From positions 1 to 26,955 of the forward strand of contig CAYUYM010000022.1 in NCBI GenBank assembly GCA_964449305.1: DNA of 26,955 bases, read 5' to 3'. The position numbers and the translations under genes are program-made. Below are positions 8,796 through 16,712 of the stretch, piece after piece; the stretch's first letter is position 1; every line of letters begins with the position of its first letter. Below the pieces are notes generated by a model. It was not told where the DNA came from and did not search any database. It saw only the letters and a program-made list of their open reading frames with translations. This DNA comes from CAYUYM01 sp964449305. GTDB lineage: Bacteria > Bacteroidota > Ignavibacteria > SZUA-365 > CAYQST01.

Positions 8796-9935
8796 ATGAA
8801 GGTTGTCATCTCAGTCGGCGGCCGTTTCCACGCGATACGGCTTGCCGAGCAGCTCCACCGCATGGGGTATCTGGAGCGGATCATCACCACCAAGCGCTGG
8901 TATGTCCGGAATGTCCTGCCCCAGCGGTATGCCACGGCCATCCCGGCGCCCGAGTACGTCGGCATGCTGATCCGTCGCTTTCCCTCGCTCGTCGCACGCG
9001 GCTACTACAGCTACGTGAAGGACAACCTGTTCGACGCACTTGCGCGTCGCTACATCCCTCCCTGCGATGTGTTCCATGCCTGGGGCAACTACGCGCTCAT
9101 CTCCATTCCCTACGCGCGGCGCATGGGGGCATCTGTCGTCATCGAGCGCGGCTCCTCGCATCCCCGCTACCAGGATGCCATCCTGCGGGAGGAATGTGAC
9201 CGCCTGGGCTTCCCCATCGAACGGGCACATCCGCAGATCATCGAGAAGGGACTCCGCGAAATCGAGCTTGCTGATCGCGTGATCATCCCTTCAGAGTTCG
9301 TACTGCGCAGCTTCCTTGCCAACGGCGTACCGGAGGACAGGCTGGCGCTCATCCCTTATGGCATCGACCTGGAGGGCTTTTCGCACGGGGAGAAACGTGA
9401 TTCAGTGTTCCGCGTCCTGTTTGTCGGGAACATCGGCGTGCAGAAGGGCGTGCACTACCTCCTCGAATCCTGGAAGCGTCTCGCCCTGCCCAACGCCGAG
9501 CTGGTGCTGGTTGGGACCGTGGAGCCCGGAATGGACCGCATCCTCCATGAGCATCGGGACAGGATTGTGCTTGCCGGGCATGTGCCCCATGAACGGCTGC
9601 ATGAATGGTACAGTAATGCCAGCGTGTTCGTCCTTCCATCGCTCCAGGAGGGAAGCGCCCTGGTCACCTACGAGGCCATGGCCTGTGGTGTGCCATCCAT
9701 CGTGAGCGAGAACACGGGAAGCATCGTCCGCGATGGCACGGATGGGTACGTCATCCCCATACGCGATGTGGATGCGCTGTGCGACCGGATCGAGCGCCTT
9801 CACGACAATGTGGAGCTTGCCCGACAGATGGGGGAGGCGGCGATGATGCATGTGCGGGACTACACCTGGGAGCGCCACGCCCGCGAAGTGGTCCGGCTGT
9901 ACGAATCATTGCGTGGAATCGGGAGTGCGTCGTGA
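8796..9935 (+). CDS. GT4-family glycosyltransferase
   Basis: Cytoplasmic GT-B-fold glycosyltransferase of 379 residues, predicted to move a sugar from a nucleotide-sugar donor to a lipid-linked glycan. The C-terminal donor domain is clear: 'VLFVGNIGVQKGVHYLLE' (about 207-224), 'AELVLVGTVEPG', and the GT4 E-x7-E motif with E285 and E293 in 'EGSALVTYEAMACGVP'. The N-terminal half ('MKVVISVGGRFHAIRLAEQL') is the acceptor domain. The ATG at 8796 lies 23 bases after the YfhO stop and is the first start that yields a normal N-terminus. The longer open frame back to 8526 runs antiparallel to nothing and simply overlaps the YfhO gene in another frame, so it is not used. The stop shares GTGA with the flippase start, implying coupled translation. 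Sugar specificity cannot be read from sequence. Confidence 0.9.
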   Translation: MKVVISVGGRFHAIRLAEQLHRMGYLERIITTKRWYVRNVLPQRYATAIPAPEYVGMLIRRFPSLVARGYYSYVKDNLFDALARRYIPPCDVFHAWGNYALISIPYARRMGASVVIERGSSHPRYQDAILREECDRLGFPIERAHPQIIEKGLREIELADRVIIPSEFVLRSFLANGVPEDRLALIPYGIDLEGFSHGEKRDSVFRVLFVGNIGVQKGVHYLLESWKRLALPNAELVLVGTVEPGMDRILHEHRDRIVLAGHVPHERLHEWYSNASVFVLPSLQEGSALVTYEAMACGVPSIVSENTGSIVRDGTDGYVIPIRDVDALCDRIERLHDNVELARQMGEAAMMHVRDYTWERHAREVVRLYESLRGIGSAS

Positions 9936-11383
9936 GCATCGGACGCAAGGCTGTCGTCAGCACGCTGTGGACCAGCGGTCTGAACTACATCGCCATGGCC
10001 GTGGGCTTCGTGTTCGGCCTCCTGCGGGACCGCATCCTCCTGGCCCCGGAGAACGGCGTCTACGGCTATGCCATGGCCGTCGTGGACCTCGTCTTCATCC
10101 TCGCGGGGCTGTCCTTCAACATCATGCTGATCCAGGCAGGCAGGGAACGCGAGGACCTGTATACCACCGCGTTCTCCCTGACCACCTTCCTGGCACTGGC
10201 CATGACCATCGTCGCCGGCGTGACAGGCTGGGTGCTGTATCAGACGGGGACTACACTGATCAAGGTCGAGTCCTTCCTGGTGCTCGCGGTGTTCAACATC
10301 ATCAATCTCTACACGATGTTGTTCGCCACATATCTGGAGAAGCAGCTCGAATACAAACGCATCGCGCGAATCAATCTCCTGTCGGTTCTGACCTTCCCTC
10401 TTGTGTCGTGGTGGCTTGTCGGCTCTGGATGGGGGGCATGGGGCATGATCCTCGGCCAGTCGGCTTCCCTGTTCGTCTCCTTTATCGGCTTCTCCATCAT
10501 CAGCCACTATCCCATCGGATTCCGCATGAATCGCGCCACGACCCTGTGGTTCCTGTCGAACGGATGGAAGCTGATCTTCGCCCGGGGCATGGAGGTGTTG
10601 TTCGTGCGTCTGGGTGCGCTCATGACCGAGCGCCTCGCCGGAACGTCGCTCCAGGGAAGCTACTCGAAGGTGCTGAAGTACTGGGAGATGGCGCCGCAGA
10701 CCGTCTCCCCCGCAGTCGTGACGGTGGCCATGCCCACGTATTCCAAGATGCAGGACGACCTGGACAAGCTGGGGACGGCATTCAGCTTGGTGATCTTCTT
10801 CCTCGTCCGTGTGCTGATGCCCTTTGTCCTCGTGTTCGCCATCCTTCCGGAGCAGTTCATCCGCGTGATCGGTGACCAGTGGCTGCCTGCGGTTCCCGTG
10901 CTCCGCATCCTCGCCATTGGCGCGCTGTTGTCGCCCCTCTTCGAGAACATGAAGCAACTCCTGCTGGCGAAGGGGAGGACCGACGCTCTTCTGAAGATCC
11001 GCATCGTCCAGCTCGCGGTGTTCCTTCCCGGGATGTGGCTCCTTGTGGTGCGGATGGGCATCGCCGGCGCTGCATGGGCGGTTCTGATCAACTATGTGGT
11101 GGGGGTGACCGGGGCGATGCTCGTTGTCAGGCGCATCATCAGTGTGGCATGGCTCCGCGAGATTGTGCTTCCGCTGTTCTTTGCCGCGTTGTCCGGCGTG
11201 GTGGTGCTGCAATTCCCGCTGCCGGATTCCGGACACGGGGCCATCGTGCACTTCCTGGTGTCGGCTGCCTACATCACCGCGGTGTTCGCGTTGCTCGAAG
11301 TGATCGTCGAACGGAGGCGCATCGTGGCGCATTATCGTTTCATCAAGTCCATCATGAAAGAACCAACACAGGGTGGAGCATAG
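9932..11383 (+). CDS. Wzx-type polysaccharide/lipid-linked oligosaccharide flippase
   Basis: Inner-membrane protein of 483 residues of the MOP/MATE-related polysaccharide transporter group. It is expected to flip lipid-linked oligosaccharides from the cytoplasmic to the periplasmic face. The N-terminus has the family look ('KAVVSTLWTSGLNYIAMAVGFV', shown only in part here: AVVSTLWTSGLNYIAM), with many hydrophobic segments throughout. Family-like loops include 'LLRDRILLAPENGVYGYAMA' and 'AGTSLQGSYSKVLKYWEMAP', followed by the stretch with 'RVIGDQWLPAVPVLRILA' common in these flippases. It starts at GTG 9932, which overlaps the previous stop by 4 bases, and ends 1 base before the next gene. Placement between glycosyltransferases supports a glycan-export role. 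A flippase without a visible Wzy polymerase suggests either a non-polymerised oligosaccharide or a polymerase elsewhere. Confidence 0.88.
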   Translation: MSIGRKAVVSTLWTSGLNYIAMAVGFVFGLLRDRILLAPENGVYGYAMAVVDLVFILAGLSFNIMLIQAGREREDLYTTAFSLTTFLALAMTIVAGVTGWVLYQTGTTLIKVESFLVLAVFNIINLYTMLFATYLEKQLEYKRIARINLLSVLTFPLVSWWLVGSGWGAWGMILGQSASLFVSFIGFSIISHYPIGFRMNRATTLWFLSNGWKLIFARGMEVLFVRLGALMTERLAGTSLQGSYSKVLKYWEMAPQTVSPAVVTVAMPTYSKMQDDLDKLGTAFSLVIFFLVRVLMPFVLVFAILPEQFIRVIGDQWLPAVPVLRILAIGALLSPLFENMKQLLLAKGRTDALLKIRIVQLAVFLPGMWLLVVRMGIAGAAWAVLINYVVGVTGAMLVVRRIISVAWLREIVLPLFFAALSGVVVLQFPLPDSGHGAIVHFLVSAAYITAVFALLEVIVERRRIVAHYRFIKSIMKEPTQGGA

Positions 11384-11384
11384 C

Positions 11385-12413
11385 GTGACAATTCTGCTTG
11401 TCTGTGAATACTGGTATGGCACCGGAGGGTGGGGCTACAAGCTCGCACTCGAACAGCTCGGATGCACGGTGCACGTCTTCGACTATCGCCGGGCGCATTT
11501 CACCGCAGGGGGATCGATCCCTGGCATCGGGACCATTTCGCGTCGCATCAACAACGTCCTCATGAGCAATGCCCTTGTCCGGACAGTGGAGGAGCTGCGT
11601 CCCGATGTCGTCCTCTTCCTGAAGGGGGAGACCGTGCTGGCATCGGCCATCGAGCGCATCCGATCCGGCGTGCGTCCGGTGCTCGTGCAGTGGTACCCCG
11701 ACGGTCCGTTCAACACGGCCGTGAAGAACGCCACAGCCGACAGCATCGCGTCGATCCCGCTCTTCGACATCTACTACATCTACGCCAGGTCCCTCATCCA
11801 GCCGTTGCGGGCGGCCGGGGCGCAGCGTGTGGAGTACCTGCCGTTCTGTTATGATCCGGAGATGCTGAAGATGCCGGAATCCATCTCGGACGAGGACCGG
11901 ATGAAATACCGCACTGATGTGGTGTTTGCCGGCACCTGGGAGCCGATGCGCGAATGGTGGCTCGAGAAGCTCACCGACCTCGACCTCTCTGTCTGGGGCA
12001 ACATGTGGGATCATGTGCCGCCATCCAAACCGCTGCGGCGCCTGTGGAAGGGCAGTGCCGTCTATGGCGAGGAGATCTCCAAGCTCTTCGCCGTCTCGAA
12101 GATCCACCTCAACTTTCTGCGGGAGCAGAACAAGGATTCCAACAACGTGCGCTCCTTCGAGATCCCGGGCTACGGCGGCTTTCTCCTCACGCAGCGGTCC
12201 AGGGAGCAGGCGGAGGAGCTCTACGTGGAGGGCAGGGAGATCGCCTGTTTCGACGATGTGGAGGAACTCCGGGAGAAGATCGCCTATTACCTGGAGCACG
12301 ACGACGAACGCCGCAGCATCGCCGAGGCGGGCCATCACCGTGCGCAGCGCGAACACCAGGCGATCCACCGCCTGCAACGCATCCTCGACGATGTCAACAG
12401 CCTCTCACGGTGA
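11385..12413 (+). CDS. CgeB-like glycosyltransferase
   Basis: Protein of 342 residues similar in pattern to CgeB/DUF3880-type glycosyltransferases, a GT-B group that modifies spore-coat, flagellar or surface glycans in various bacteria. The N-terminus ('MTILLVCEYWYGTGGWGYKL') begins a Rossmann-like domain. The middle has 'PDVVLFLKGETVL' and 'VLVQWYPDGPFN'. The C-terminal donor-side domain has 'SFEIPGYGGFLLTQRS' and 'CFDDVEELREKIAYYLEHD', typical of this group. GTG 11385 is preferred because GGAG lies 6 bases before it; GTG 11373 would add four residues and overlap the flippase gene. It lies 1 base after the flippase and 4 bases before the next GT4 gene. Donor and acceptor are unknown. Confidence 0.82.
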   Translation: MTILLVCEYWYGTGGWGYKLALEQLGCTVHVFDYRRAHFTAGGSIPGIGTISRRINNVLMSNALVRTVEELRPDVVLFLKGETVLASAIERIRSGVRPVLVQWYPDGPFNTAVKNATADSIASIPLFDIYYIYARSLIQPLRAAGAQRVEYLPFCYDPEMLKMPESISDEDRMKYRTDVVFAGTWEPMREWWLEKLTDLDLSVWGNMWDHVPPSKPLRRLWKGSAVYGEEISKLFAVSKIHLNFLREQNKDSNNVRSFEIPGYGGFLLTQRSREQAEELYVEGREIACFDDVEELREKIAYYLEHDDERRSIAEAGHHRAQREHQAIHRLQRILDDVNSLSR

Positions 12414-12417
12414 CACC

Positions 12418-13575
12418 ATGAACATCATCATCCTGACGTCGGACTATCTTCCCAATGTCGGCGGCATGGCCGTCCACGCCCACGAACTGTCCCGCGCGCT
12501 CGTCGGGTTGGGGCACATCGTGCATCTTGTCAATCCGGTGTATGGGACCGGAGAGGACCGCCGCGAAACGGTGGACGGCATAATCGTCCACCGCCTCTTC
12601 GTGCACCGCTCCATGCCCCGCGTGAAGCACCTGTTCTACATCGCCCGGGTCCGCCGGCATCTGCTCCAGCTCATCCGGCAGGAACGGATCGACGTGCTCC
12701 ACTGGCATGATCTCACGCCCAACTGCTGGACCACAAGGACGCTGAAGTCCCACATTCCCCTCGTGTGGACGAACCACTCCTCCAACTATCTGGAGTATTT
12801 CGAAACCGCGGATGGGAGGGCGAAGATCCGCCGCTGGCTCGGCCATGCCGATGCCATCATTGGCCCGAGCCGGGAGCTGCACGAGAAGTCCATCGCGACA
12901 GGTGTGGGGCCGGAGTGGCTGCATTACATCTCCAACGGAGTGGACGCCGCGAAATTCCATCCGGGGATTCCCTATGGTGTCATCGACAAGGATTACGGGC
13001 TTGATGCCGCACAGCCCATCATCATCTGCCCGCGCCGGCTTGAACCCAAGAACGGCGTGGAGCACTTCATCCGCGCCATCCCGCTCGTCCGGGCGAGGCA
13101 CCCCCAGGTGCAGTTCCTCATCGCCGGTGGCGGCTTCCCGGAGGAACGCGGACGCTTCGAGGACATGCTGCGCGAGGCGGGGCAGTCCCGCGGCGTCGTG
13201 TTTTCCGGCAACGTGCCCAACACCGTCATGCCCATGTTCTATGCGCTGTCCACCATTGCCTGCCTGCCATCGCTGATGGAGGCCACAAGCATCTCCGGCC
13301 TTGAGGCCATGGCCTCCGGTCTCCCCCTGGTGGGGACCCGCGTCGGGGGCATCCCGGAAATCATCGAGGACGGTGAGTCGGGGTTGCTGGTGGAGCCGCG
13401 TGATCACGGGCAGATCGCTTCCGCCTTTCTCCGCCTCCTCGAGGATCCGGAACTCCGCAGACGTCTCGGTGAGGGGGCGCGGTCACGCGTCGAACGGGAG
13501 TTTGCCTGGCCCGAAATCGCCCGGCGCACGGTGGAGGTCTATGTTCAGGCCATCGGCAGGAGGGGGCATGTCTGA
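12418..13575 (+). CDS. GT4-family glycosyltransferase
   Basis: GT-B glycosyltransferase of 385 residues. The N-terminal acceptor domain has the GT4 glycine loop 'YLPNVGGMAVHAHELSRAL' (about 10-28). The C-terminal domain shows 'IIICPRRLEPKNGVEHFI' (about 201-218), 'VQFLIAGGGF' and the E-x7-E motif E288/E296 in 'EATSISGLEAMASGLP', followed by 'VGTRVGGIPEIIEDGESG'. This is a complete and normal-looking enzyme. The ATG at 12418 follows the CgeB-like stop by 4 bases. The last 8 bases overlap the next glycosyltransferase gene. Sugar specificity is unknown. Confidence 0.92.
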   Translation: MNIIILTSDYLPNVGGMAVHAHELSRALVGLGHIVHLVNPVYGTGEDRRETVDGIIVHRLFVHRSMPRVKHLFYIARVRRHLLQLIRQERIDVLHWHDLTPNCWTTRTLKSHIPLVWTNHSSNYLEYFETADGRAKIRRWLGHADAIIGPSRELHEKSIATGVGPEWLHYISNGVDAAKFHPGIPYGVIDKDYGLDAAQPIIICPRRLEPKNGVEHFIRAIPLVRARHPQVQFLIAGGGFPEERGRFEDMLREAGQSRGVVFSGNVPNTVMPMFYALSTIACLPSLMEATSISGLEAMASGLPLVGTRVGGIPEIIEDGESGLLVEPRDHGQIASAFLRLLEDPELRRRLGEGARSRVEREFAWPEIARRTVEVYVQAIGRRGHV

Positions 13576-14713
13576 CACGCGTCTCAAGGTGCTCGTCATC
13601 AGCCACACCTACATCACACGCATCGGACGGGAGAAGTGGCGCGAGCTTGTGCGCTTGTACGATGTGGACCTGCGCATCATCGTCCCGAGCGTTTGGAAGG
13701 ACTACCTTTTCACCATCGAGTTCTCCCGGCATGTGGATGACGAGCTCGATGTGCGCGGGCTGCCGGTCGTGTTCTCCGGGAAGGAGGCGGCCCACTGGTA
13801 CCGATCCATGGATCTGCTCATGGCCGACTTCCACCCCGACATCCTCCACGTGGAGGAGGGGACCGATGCGCTATCGTATGCCCAGGCCCTGGTCTGCAGG
13901 GCGCTCCATGCCGCCGATGCCCGTACGGTGTTCTTCACCTGGATGAACTTCGAAAAGACCCTGCGCTTTCCCTTCGGCCTCATTGAACGCTTCAATCTCC
14001 GGCGTTCGGATGCGGCGATCTGTGGGAACAGCGATGCAGCCGACATTCTTCGTCGCAAGGGCTTCACACGCCCGATCACGGTGATGCCGCTGCTCGGGAT
14101 CGATCCCGCACTCTTCCACCCGGATCGCAACGACGCGCTCCGGCAGTCGCTCGGTCTCGACGGCGTGGTGATCGGTTTCATCGGCCGCTTCGTTCCGGAA
14201 AAGGGCGTGCTGAACCTCATCGAGGCGGCGGCGCAGCTCACCGGGGATTTCTCGCTGCTCATCATCGGTGGCGGTGAGCTCGAGGGCGCGATCCGCGCCC
14301 GTGTGGACGCGCTCGGCCTCACGTCACGGACGCGGGTCGTCCTCTCCGTGCCCCATGCCGACATCCCGGGCTATATCAACTCCATGGATCTCCTGGTCCT
14401 GCCATCCTACACTGTGCCGCACTGGAAGGAACAATTCGGCCAGGTGCTGGTCCAGGCCATGGCCTGCGAGGTGCCCGTTCTGGGCTCGACGCATGCCGAG
14501 ATCCCGCGTGTGATCGGGGATGCCGGATGGACCTTCGCCGAGCAGGATTGGGACGAACTCGCACGCAAGCTCCAGACACTTGTCGCCGACGCCGACCTGC
14601 GGCGCGACCTCGGCGTCCGGGGGCGGGAGCGCGTGCTGGCCAACTTCACGAACACCTGCATCGCCCGGCGCACGTACGAGGTGTACCGGCAGCTTCTGGA
14701 GGAGGGATCCTGA
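13568..14713 (+). CDS. GT4-family glycosyltransferase with E-x7-Q variant motif
   Basis: GT-B glycosyltransferase of 381 residues and the last gene of the glycan operon. The donor domain is clear: 'GFIGRFVPEKGVLNLIEAA' (about 203-221), 'LLIIGGGELEGAI', and 'VLPSYTVPHWKEQFGQVL'. The usual second glutamate of the GT4 E-x7-E motif appears to be glutamine: E288 is followed at position 296 by Q in 'EQFGQVLVQAMACEVP'. The rest of the fold looks intact, so this is more likely a natural variant than a dead gene. ATG 13568 overlaps the previous gene by 8 bases. The N-terminus ('LKVLVISHTYITRIGREKWRE') differs from the other two GT4 enzymes, implying a different acceptor. No terminator is obvious in the 116 bases that follow. 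Confidence 0.9.
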   Translation: MSDTRLKVLVISHTYITRIGREKWRELVRLYDVDLRIIVPSVWKDYLFTIEFSRHVDDELDVRGLPVVFSGKEAAHWYRSMDLLMADFHPDILHVEEGTDALSYAQALVCRALHAADARTVFFTWMNFEKTLRFPFGLIERFNLRRSDAAICGNSDAADILRRKGFTRPITVMPLLGIDPALFHPDRNDALRQSLGLDGVVIGFIGRFVPEKGVLNLIEAAAQLTGDFSLLIIGGGELEGAIRARVDALGLTSRTRVVLSVPHADIPGYINSMDLLVLPSYTVPHWKEQFGQVLVQAMACEVPVLGSTHAEIPRVIGDAGWTFAEQDWDELARKLQTLVADADLRRDLGVRGRERVLANFTNTCIARRTYEVYRQLLEEGS

Positions 14714-14768
14714 CCCCTGCGCCTCACGGGTGCAGTCGGACCGCCCGCACAGTCCGCACACGACAGCT

Positions 14769-14797
14769 TTGAACTTTGGGAACGGAAATCCTAGATT
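14769..14797 (+). promoter_or_regulatory. Candidate promoter TTGAAC-N17-TAGATT of proline dehydrogenase gene
   Basis: A -35-like TTGAAC (14769-14774), a 17-base spacer and TAGATT (14792-14797) lie 32 bases before the ATG at 14830. The spacer holds GGGAACGGAAATCC (14778-14791), a near copy of the element before the glycan operon promoter at 6044-6057. Confidence 0.6.
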
Positions 14798-14829
14798 GCA
14801 CATCCTGATTCACCACCAGCTCCATCATC

Positions 14830-15738
14830 ATGGCACTCTTCTCCAGACTCATCGCCTCGCTCCTCCCGATCATCCCGAAATCCGTCGTGGGCTTTGCCTC
14901 ACGTCCGTACATCGCCGGTCCCACGCTTCAGGACGGGATACGCGTGGTGAAGGAGTTGAATGCGAAGGGCATCATGGCGACCATGGATGTGCTGGGCGAA
15001 AGTGTGTATTCCATCGATGAAGCGGGTGAGATGTGCGATCGATGCGCCGAGGTGCTGGATGCGATCCGAGAGCACCGGCTCGACTCGAACCTCAGCATCA
15101 AACCCACCCAGCTCGGACTCTCGATCAATGTGGCCGCCTGCGAGCGCAATCTGCGCCGTCTGCTGGATCTGGCGAGGGAACAGGGCAACTTCATCCGCAT
15201 CGACATGGAGGACCACCCCTACACCGATGCCACCATCGCGCTGTATCGCACGCTGCGCCGCGACTATCCCGGCCATGTGGGGATCGTGGTGCAGGCCTAC
15301 CTCCGCCGGACGCAGGCGGACATCGATGCACTCATCGCGGAGGGCGAATCCAATTTCCGCCTGTGCAAGGGGATCTACGTCGAACCGGAGGAGATCGCGT
15401 TCACAGACAGGGAGGAAGTGCGCGACAGCTACAAATCCCTTCTCGCGTCACTGCTGAAGCGACGCGTTTACACCGGCATCGCCACGCACGACGATCCGCT
15501 GATCGAGGATGCGCTCGCCTGTGTGAAGGAGACCGGCCTTCAACCCCATGAGTACGAGTTCCAGATGCTGCTCGGCGTGCGCCCGGCGAGGCGCGACGCC
15601 CTTGTTGCCGCAGGCCACCGCATGCGCGTCTACGTGCCCTTCGGCGAACGGTGGTACGCGTACTCGATCCGTCGCCTGAAGGAGAATCCCCGCATGGCCA
15701 TGCATGTCACCAAGGCGTTTTTCGGCATCGGACGCTGA
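14830..15738 (+). CDS. Proline dehydrogenase, monofunctional
   Basis: FAD-dependent proline dehydrogenase of 302 residues that oxidises L-proline to 1-pyrroline-5-carboxylate and passes electrons to the respiratory quinone pool. The beta-alpha barrel is complete and has the family motifs: 'MDVLGE' (52-57), 'SIKPTQLGL' with K91, 'RIDMED' (123-128), 'RLCKGIY' (177-183), 'ATHD' (218-221), and the substrate-binding C-terminal pattern 'RVYVPFGERWYAY' then 'RRLKENP' (266-287). The length fits the short single-function enzymes rather than the large PutA fusion. The P5C dehydrogenase partner is not in the window. The next gene starts 19 bases later, so the two may be co-transcribed, although their functions are not obviously linked. 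Confidence 0.93.
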   Translation: MALFSRLIASLLPIIPKSVVGFASRPYIAGPTLQDGIRVVKELNAKGIMATMDVLGESVYSIDEAGEMCDRCAEVLDAIREHRLDSNLSIKPTQLGLSINVAACERNLRRLLDLAREQGNFIRIDMEDHPYTDATIALYRTLRRDYPGHVGIVVQAYLRRTQADIDALIAEGESNFRLCKGIYVEPEEIAFTDREEVRDSYKSLLASLLKRRVYTGIATHDDPLIEDALACVKETGLQPHEYEFQMLLGVRPARRDALVAAGHRMRVYVPFGERWYAYSIRRLKENPRMAMHVTKAFFGIGR

Positions 15739-15757
15739 CCCGTCGTCGGTGAACAGA

Positions 15758-16699
15758 ATGCCGCGCAGGCGCACGCTGGTCGTCCTCGCGTGGTGCATCG
15801 TCGCAATGCTGGTCGCCGGGTGTCCACGTCCCGATTCCGCCACATCGCCCCCGGGGCCGCGTACGGTCACCGACGACATCGGTCGCCGTGTGACCCTGCC
15901 CGCCCGCCCGACGCGCATCATCAGCCTTGCCCCCAGCCTCACGGAGTCCCTGTGTTTTCTTGGATACGATTCGCTTCTTGTCGGCGTCACTGATTTCTGT
16001 GACTGGCCGGAGTCCGTCCGCGCACTGCCGCGGATGGGCGGCATCATCAACCCCGATCTGGAGGCGGTGATCGCCGCCCGTCCGGATCTCGTGCTGCTGT
16101 CGGTGGAGGGCAACAGTCGCAGGAGCTTTGAAGTGCTTGAGGCAGCCGGCATCCCCACCTTTGTATCGAATCCACGCAACCTCGATGGCATCCTCGCCAC
16201 GCTCGCGGACATCGACTCCCTCTGTGCCGTGGATGATCGTGGAGTGAGACGGCTGGATTCCCTCCGCCGCTCGCTCGATCTCGCTCCCGGACCTGATCGG
16301 TCGGCGGCCCGGTGCAGGGTGCTCATGGTGATCTCGATCGAGCCCCTCATCGTCGCCGGCGATTCCACGTTCATCGGCGAGATGTTTCGTCGGGTGGGGG
16401 CGTCCAACCTCGCCTCCGGCATGCCGGGGAATTACCCGGCCATCAACCGCGAAGCCGTGGTGCTTGGCAACCCCGACCTGATCCTCATTCCCACGGATGT
16501 CGGCATGGACACTTCCGGCATTTTCGCGCGCTTTCCGGAGTGGCGGACAGTCGCTGCCGGGCGAACGTCGGGCCTCGTTTCCATCGATGCGAACCTTGTG
16601 CTCCGGCCAGGTCCCCGGGCGTTCGAGGGACTCCGGTTGCTCGGCTCGCTCGTGGCGGAATGGGCAAAAAAAAGGCAGGCGATGCGCCTGCCTGGGTGA
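15758..16699 (+). CDS. BtuF-like periplasmic-binding lipoprotein
   Basis: Lipoprotein of 313 residues of the class III (BtuF/FhuD/Peripla_BP_2) binding-protein family, which delivers cobalamin, siderophores or related metal complexes to ABC importers. The signal peptide 'RRRTLVVLAWCIVAMLVAGC' has a good lipobox with C22. The body shows the family start 'TVTDDIGRRVTLPARPTRII' and 'SLAPSLTESLCFLGY', then 'GVTDFCDWPESV' and 'INPDLEAVIAARPDLVLLS', a pattern typical of BtuF-like proteins. An in-frame GTG at 15749 would add three residues. No permease or ATPase lies next to it, so it may serve a transporter encoded elsewhere. Its last codons (AKKRQAMRLPG) coincide with a terminator hairpin of the convergent minus-strand gene. 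Confidence 0.85.
   Translation: MPRRRTLVVLAWCIVAMLVAGCPRPDSATSPPGPRTVTDDIGRRVTLPARPTRIISLAPSLTESLCFLGYDSLLVGVTDFCDWPESVRALPRMGGIINPDLEAVIAARPDLVLLSVEGNSRRSFEVLEAAGIPTFVSNPRNLDGILATLADIDSLCAVDDRGVRRLDSLRRSLDLAPGPDRSAARCRVLMVISIEPLIVAGDSTFIGEMFRRVGASNLASGMPGNYPAINREAVVLGNPDLILIPTDVGMDTSGIFARFPEWRTVAAGRTSGLVSIDANLVLRPGPRAFEGLRLLGSLVAEWAKKRQAMRLPG
16666..16693 (-). terminator. Terminator of the minus-strand lipoprotein gene, inside a convergent coding end
   Basis: AGGCAGGCG (16673-16681) and CGCCTGCCT (16685-16693) form a perfect 9-bp stem with a 3-base loop. On the minus strand it is followed by a run of T (A-tract 16666-16673 on +), a textbook intrinsic terminator 20 bases after the stop of the gene at 16713. 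The same bases are the last codons of the BtuF-like gene. Confidence 0.85.
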
Positions 16700-16712
16700 G
16701 TCGATCCATCGA

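Noticed and set aside
9860..11422. 520-codon minus-strand open frame opposite the flippase gene
   Set aside because: Very His-, Asp- and Glu-rich, the mirror of a hydrophobic gene in GC-rich DNA; no family features.
14714..14768. Possible terminator after the last glycosyltransferase
   Set aside because: GC-rich, but I could not fold a clean stem-loop followed by T residues.
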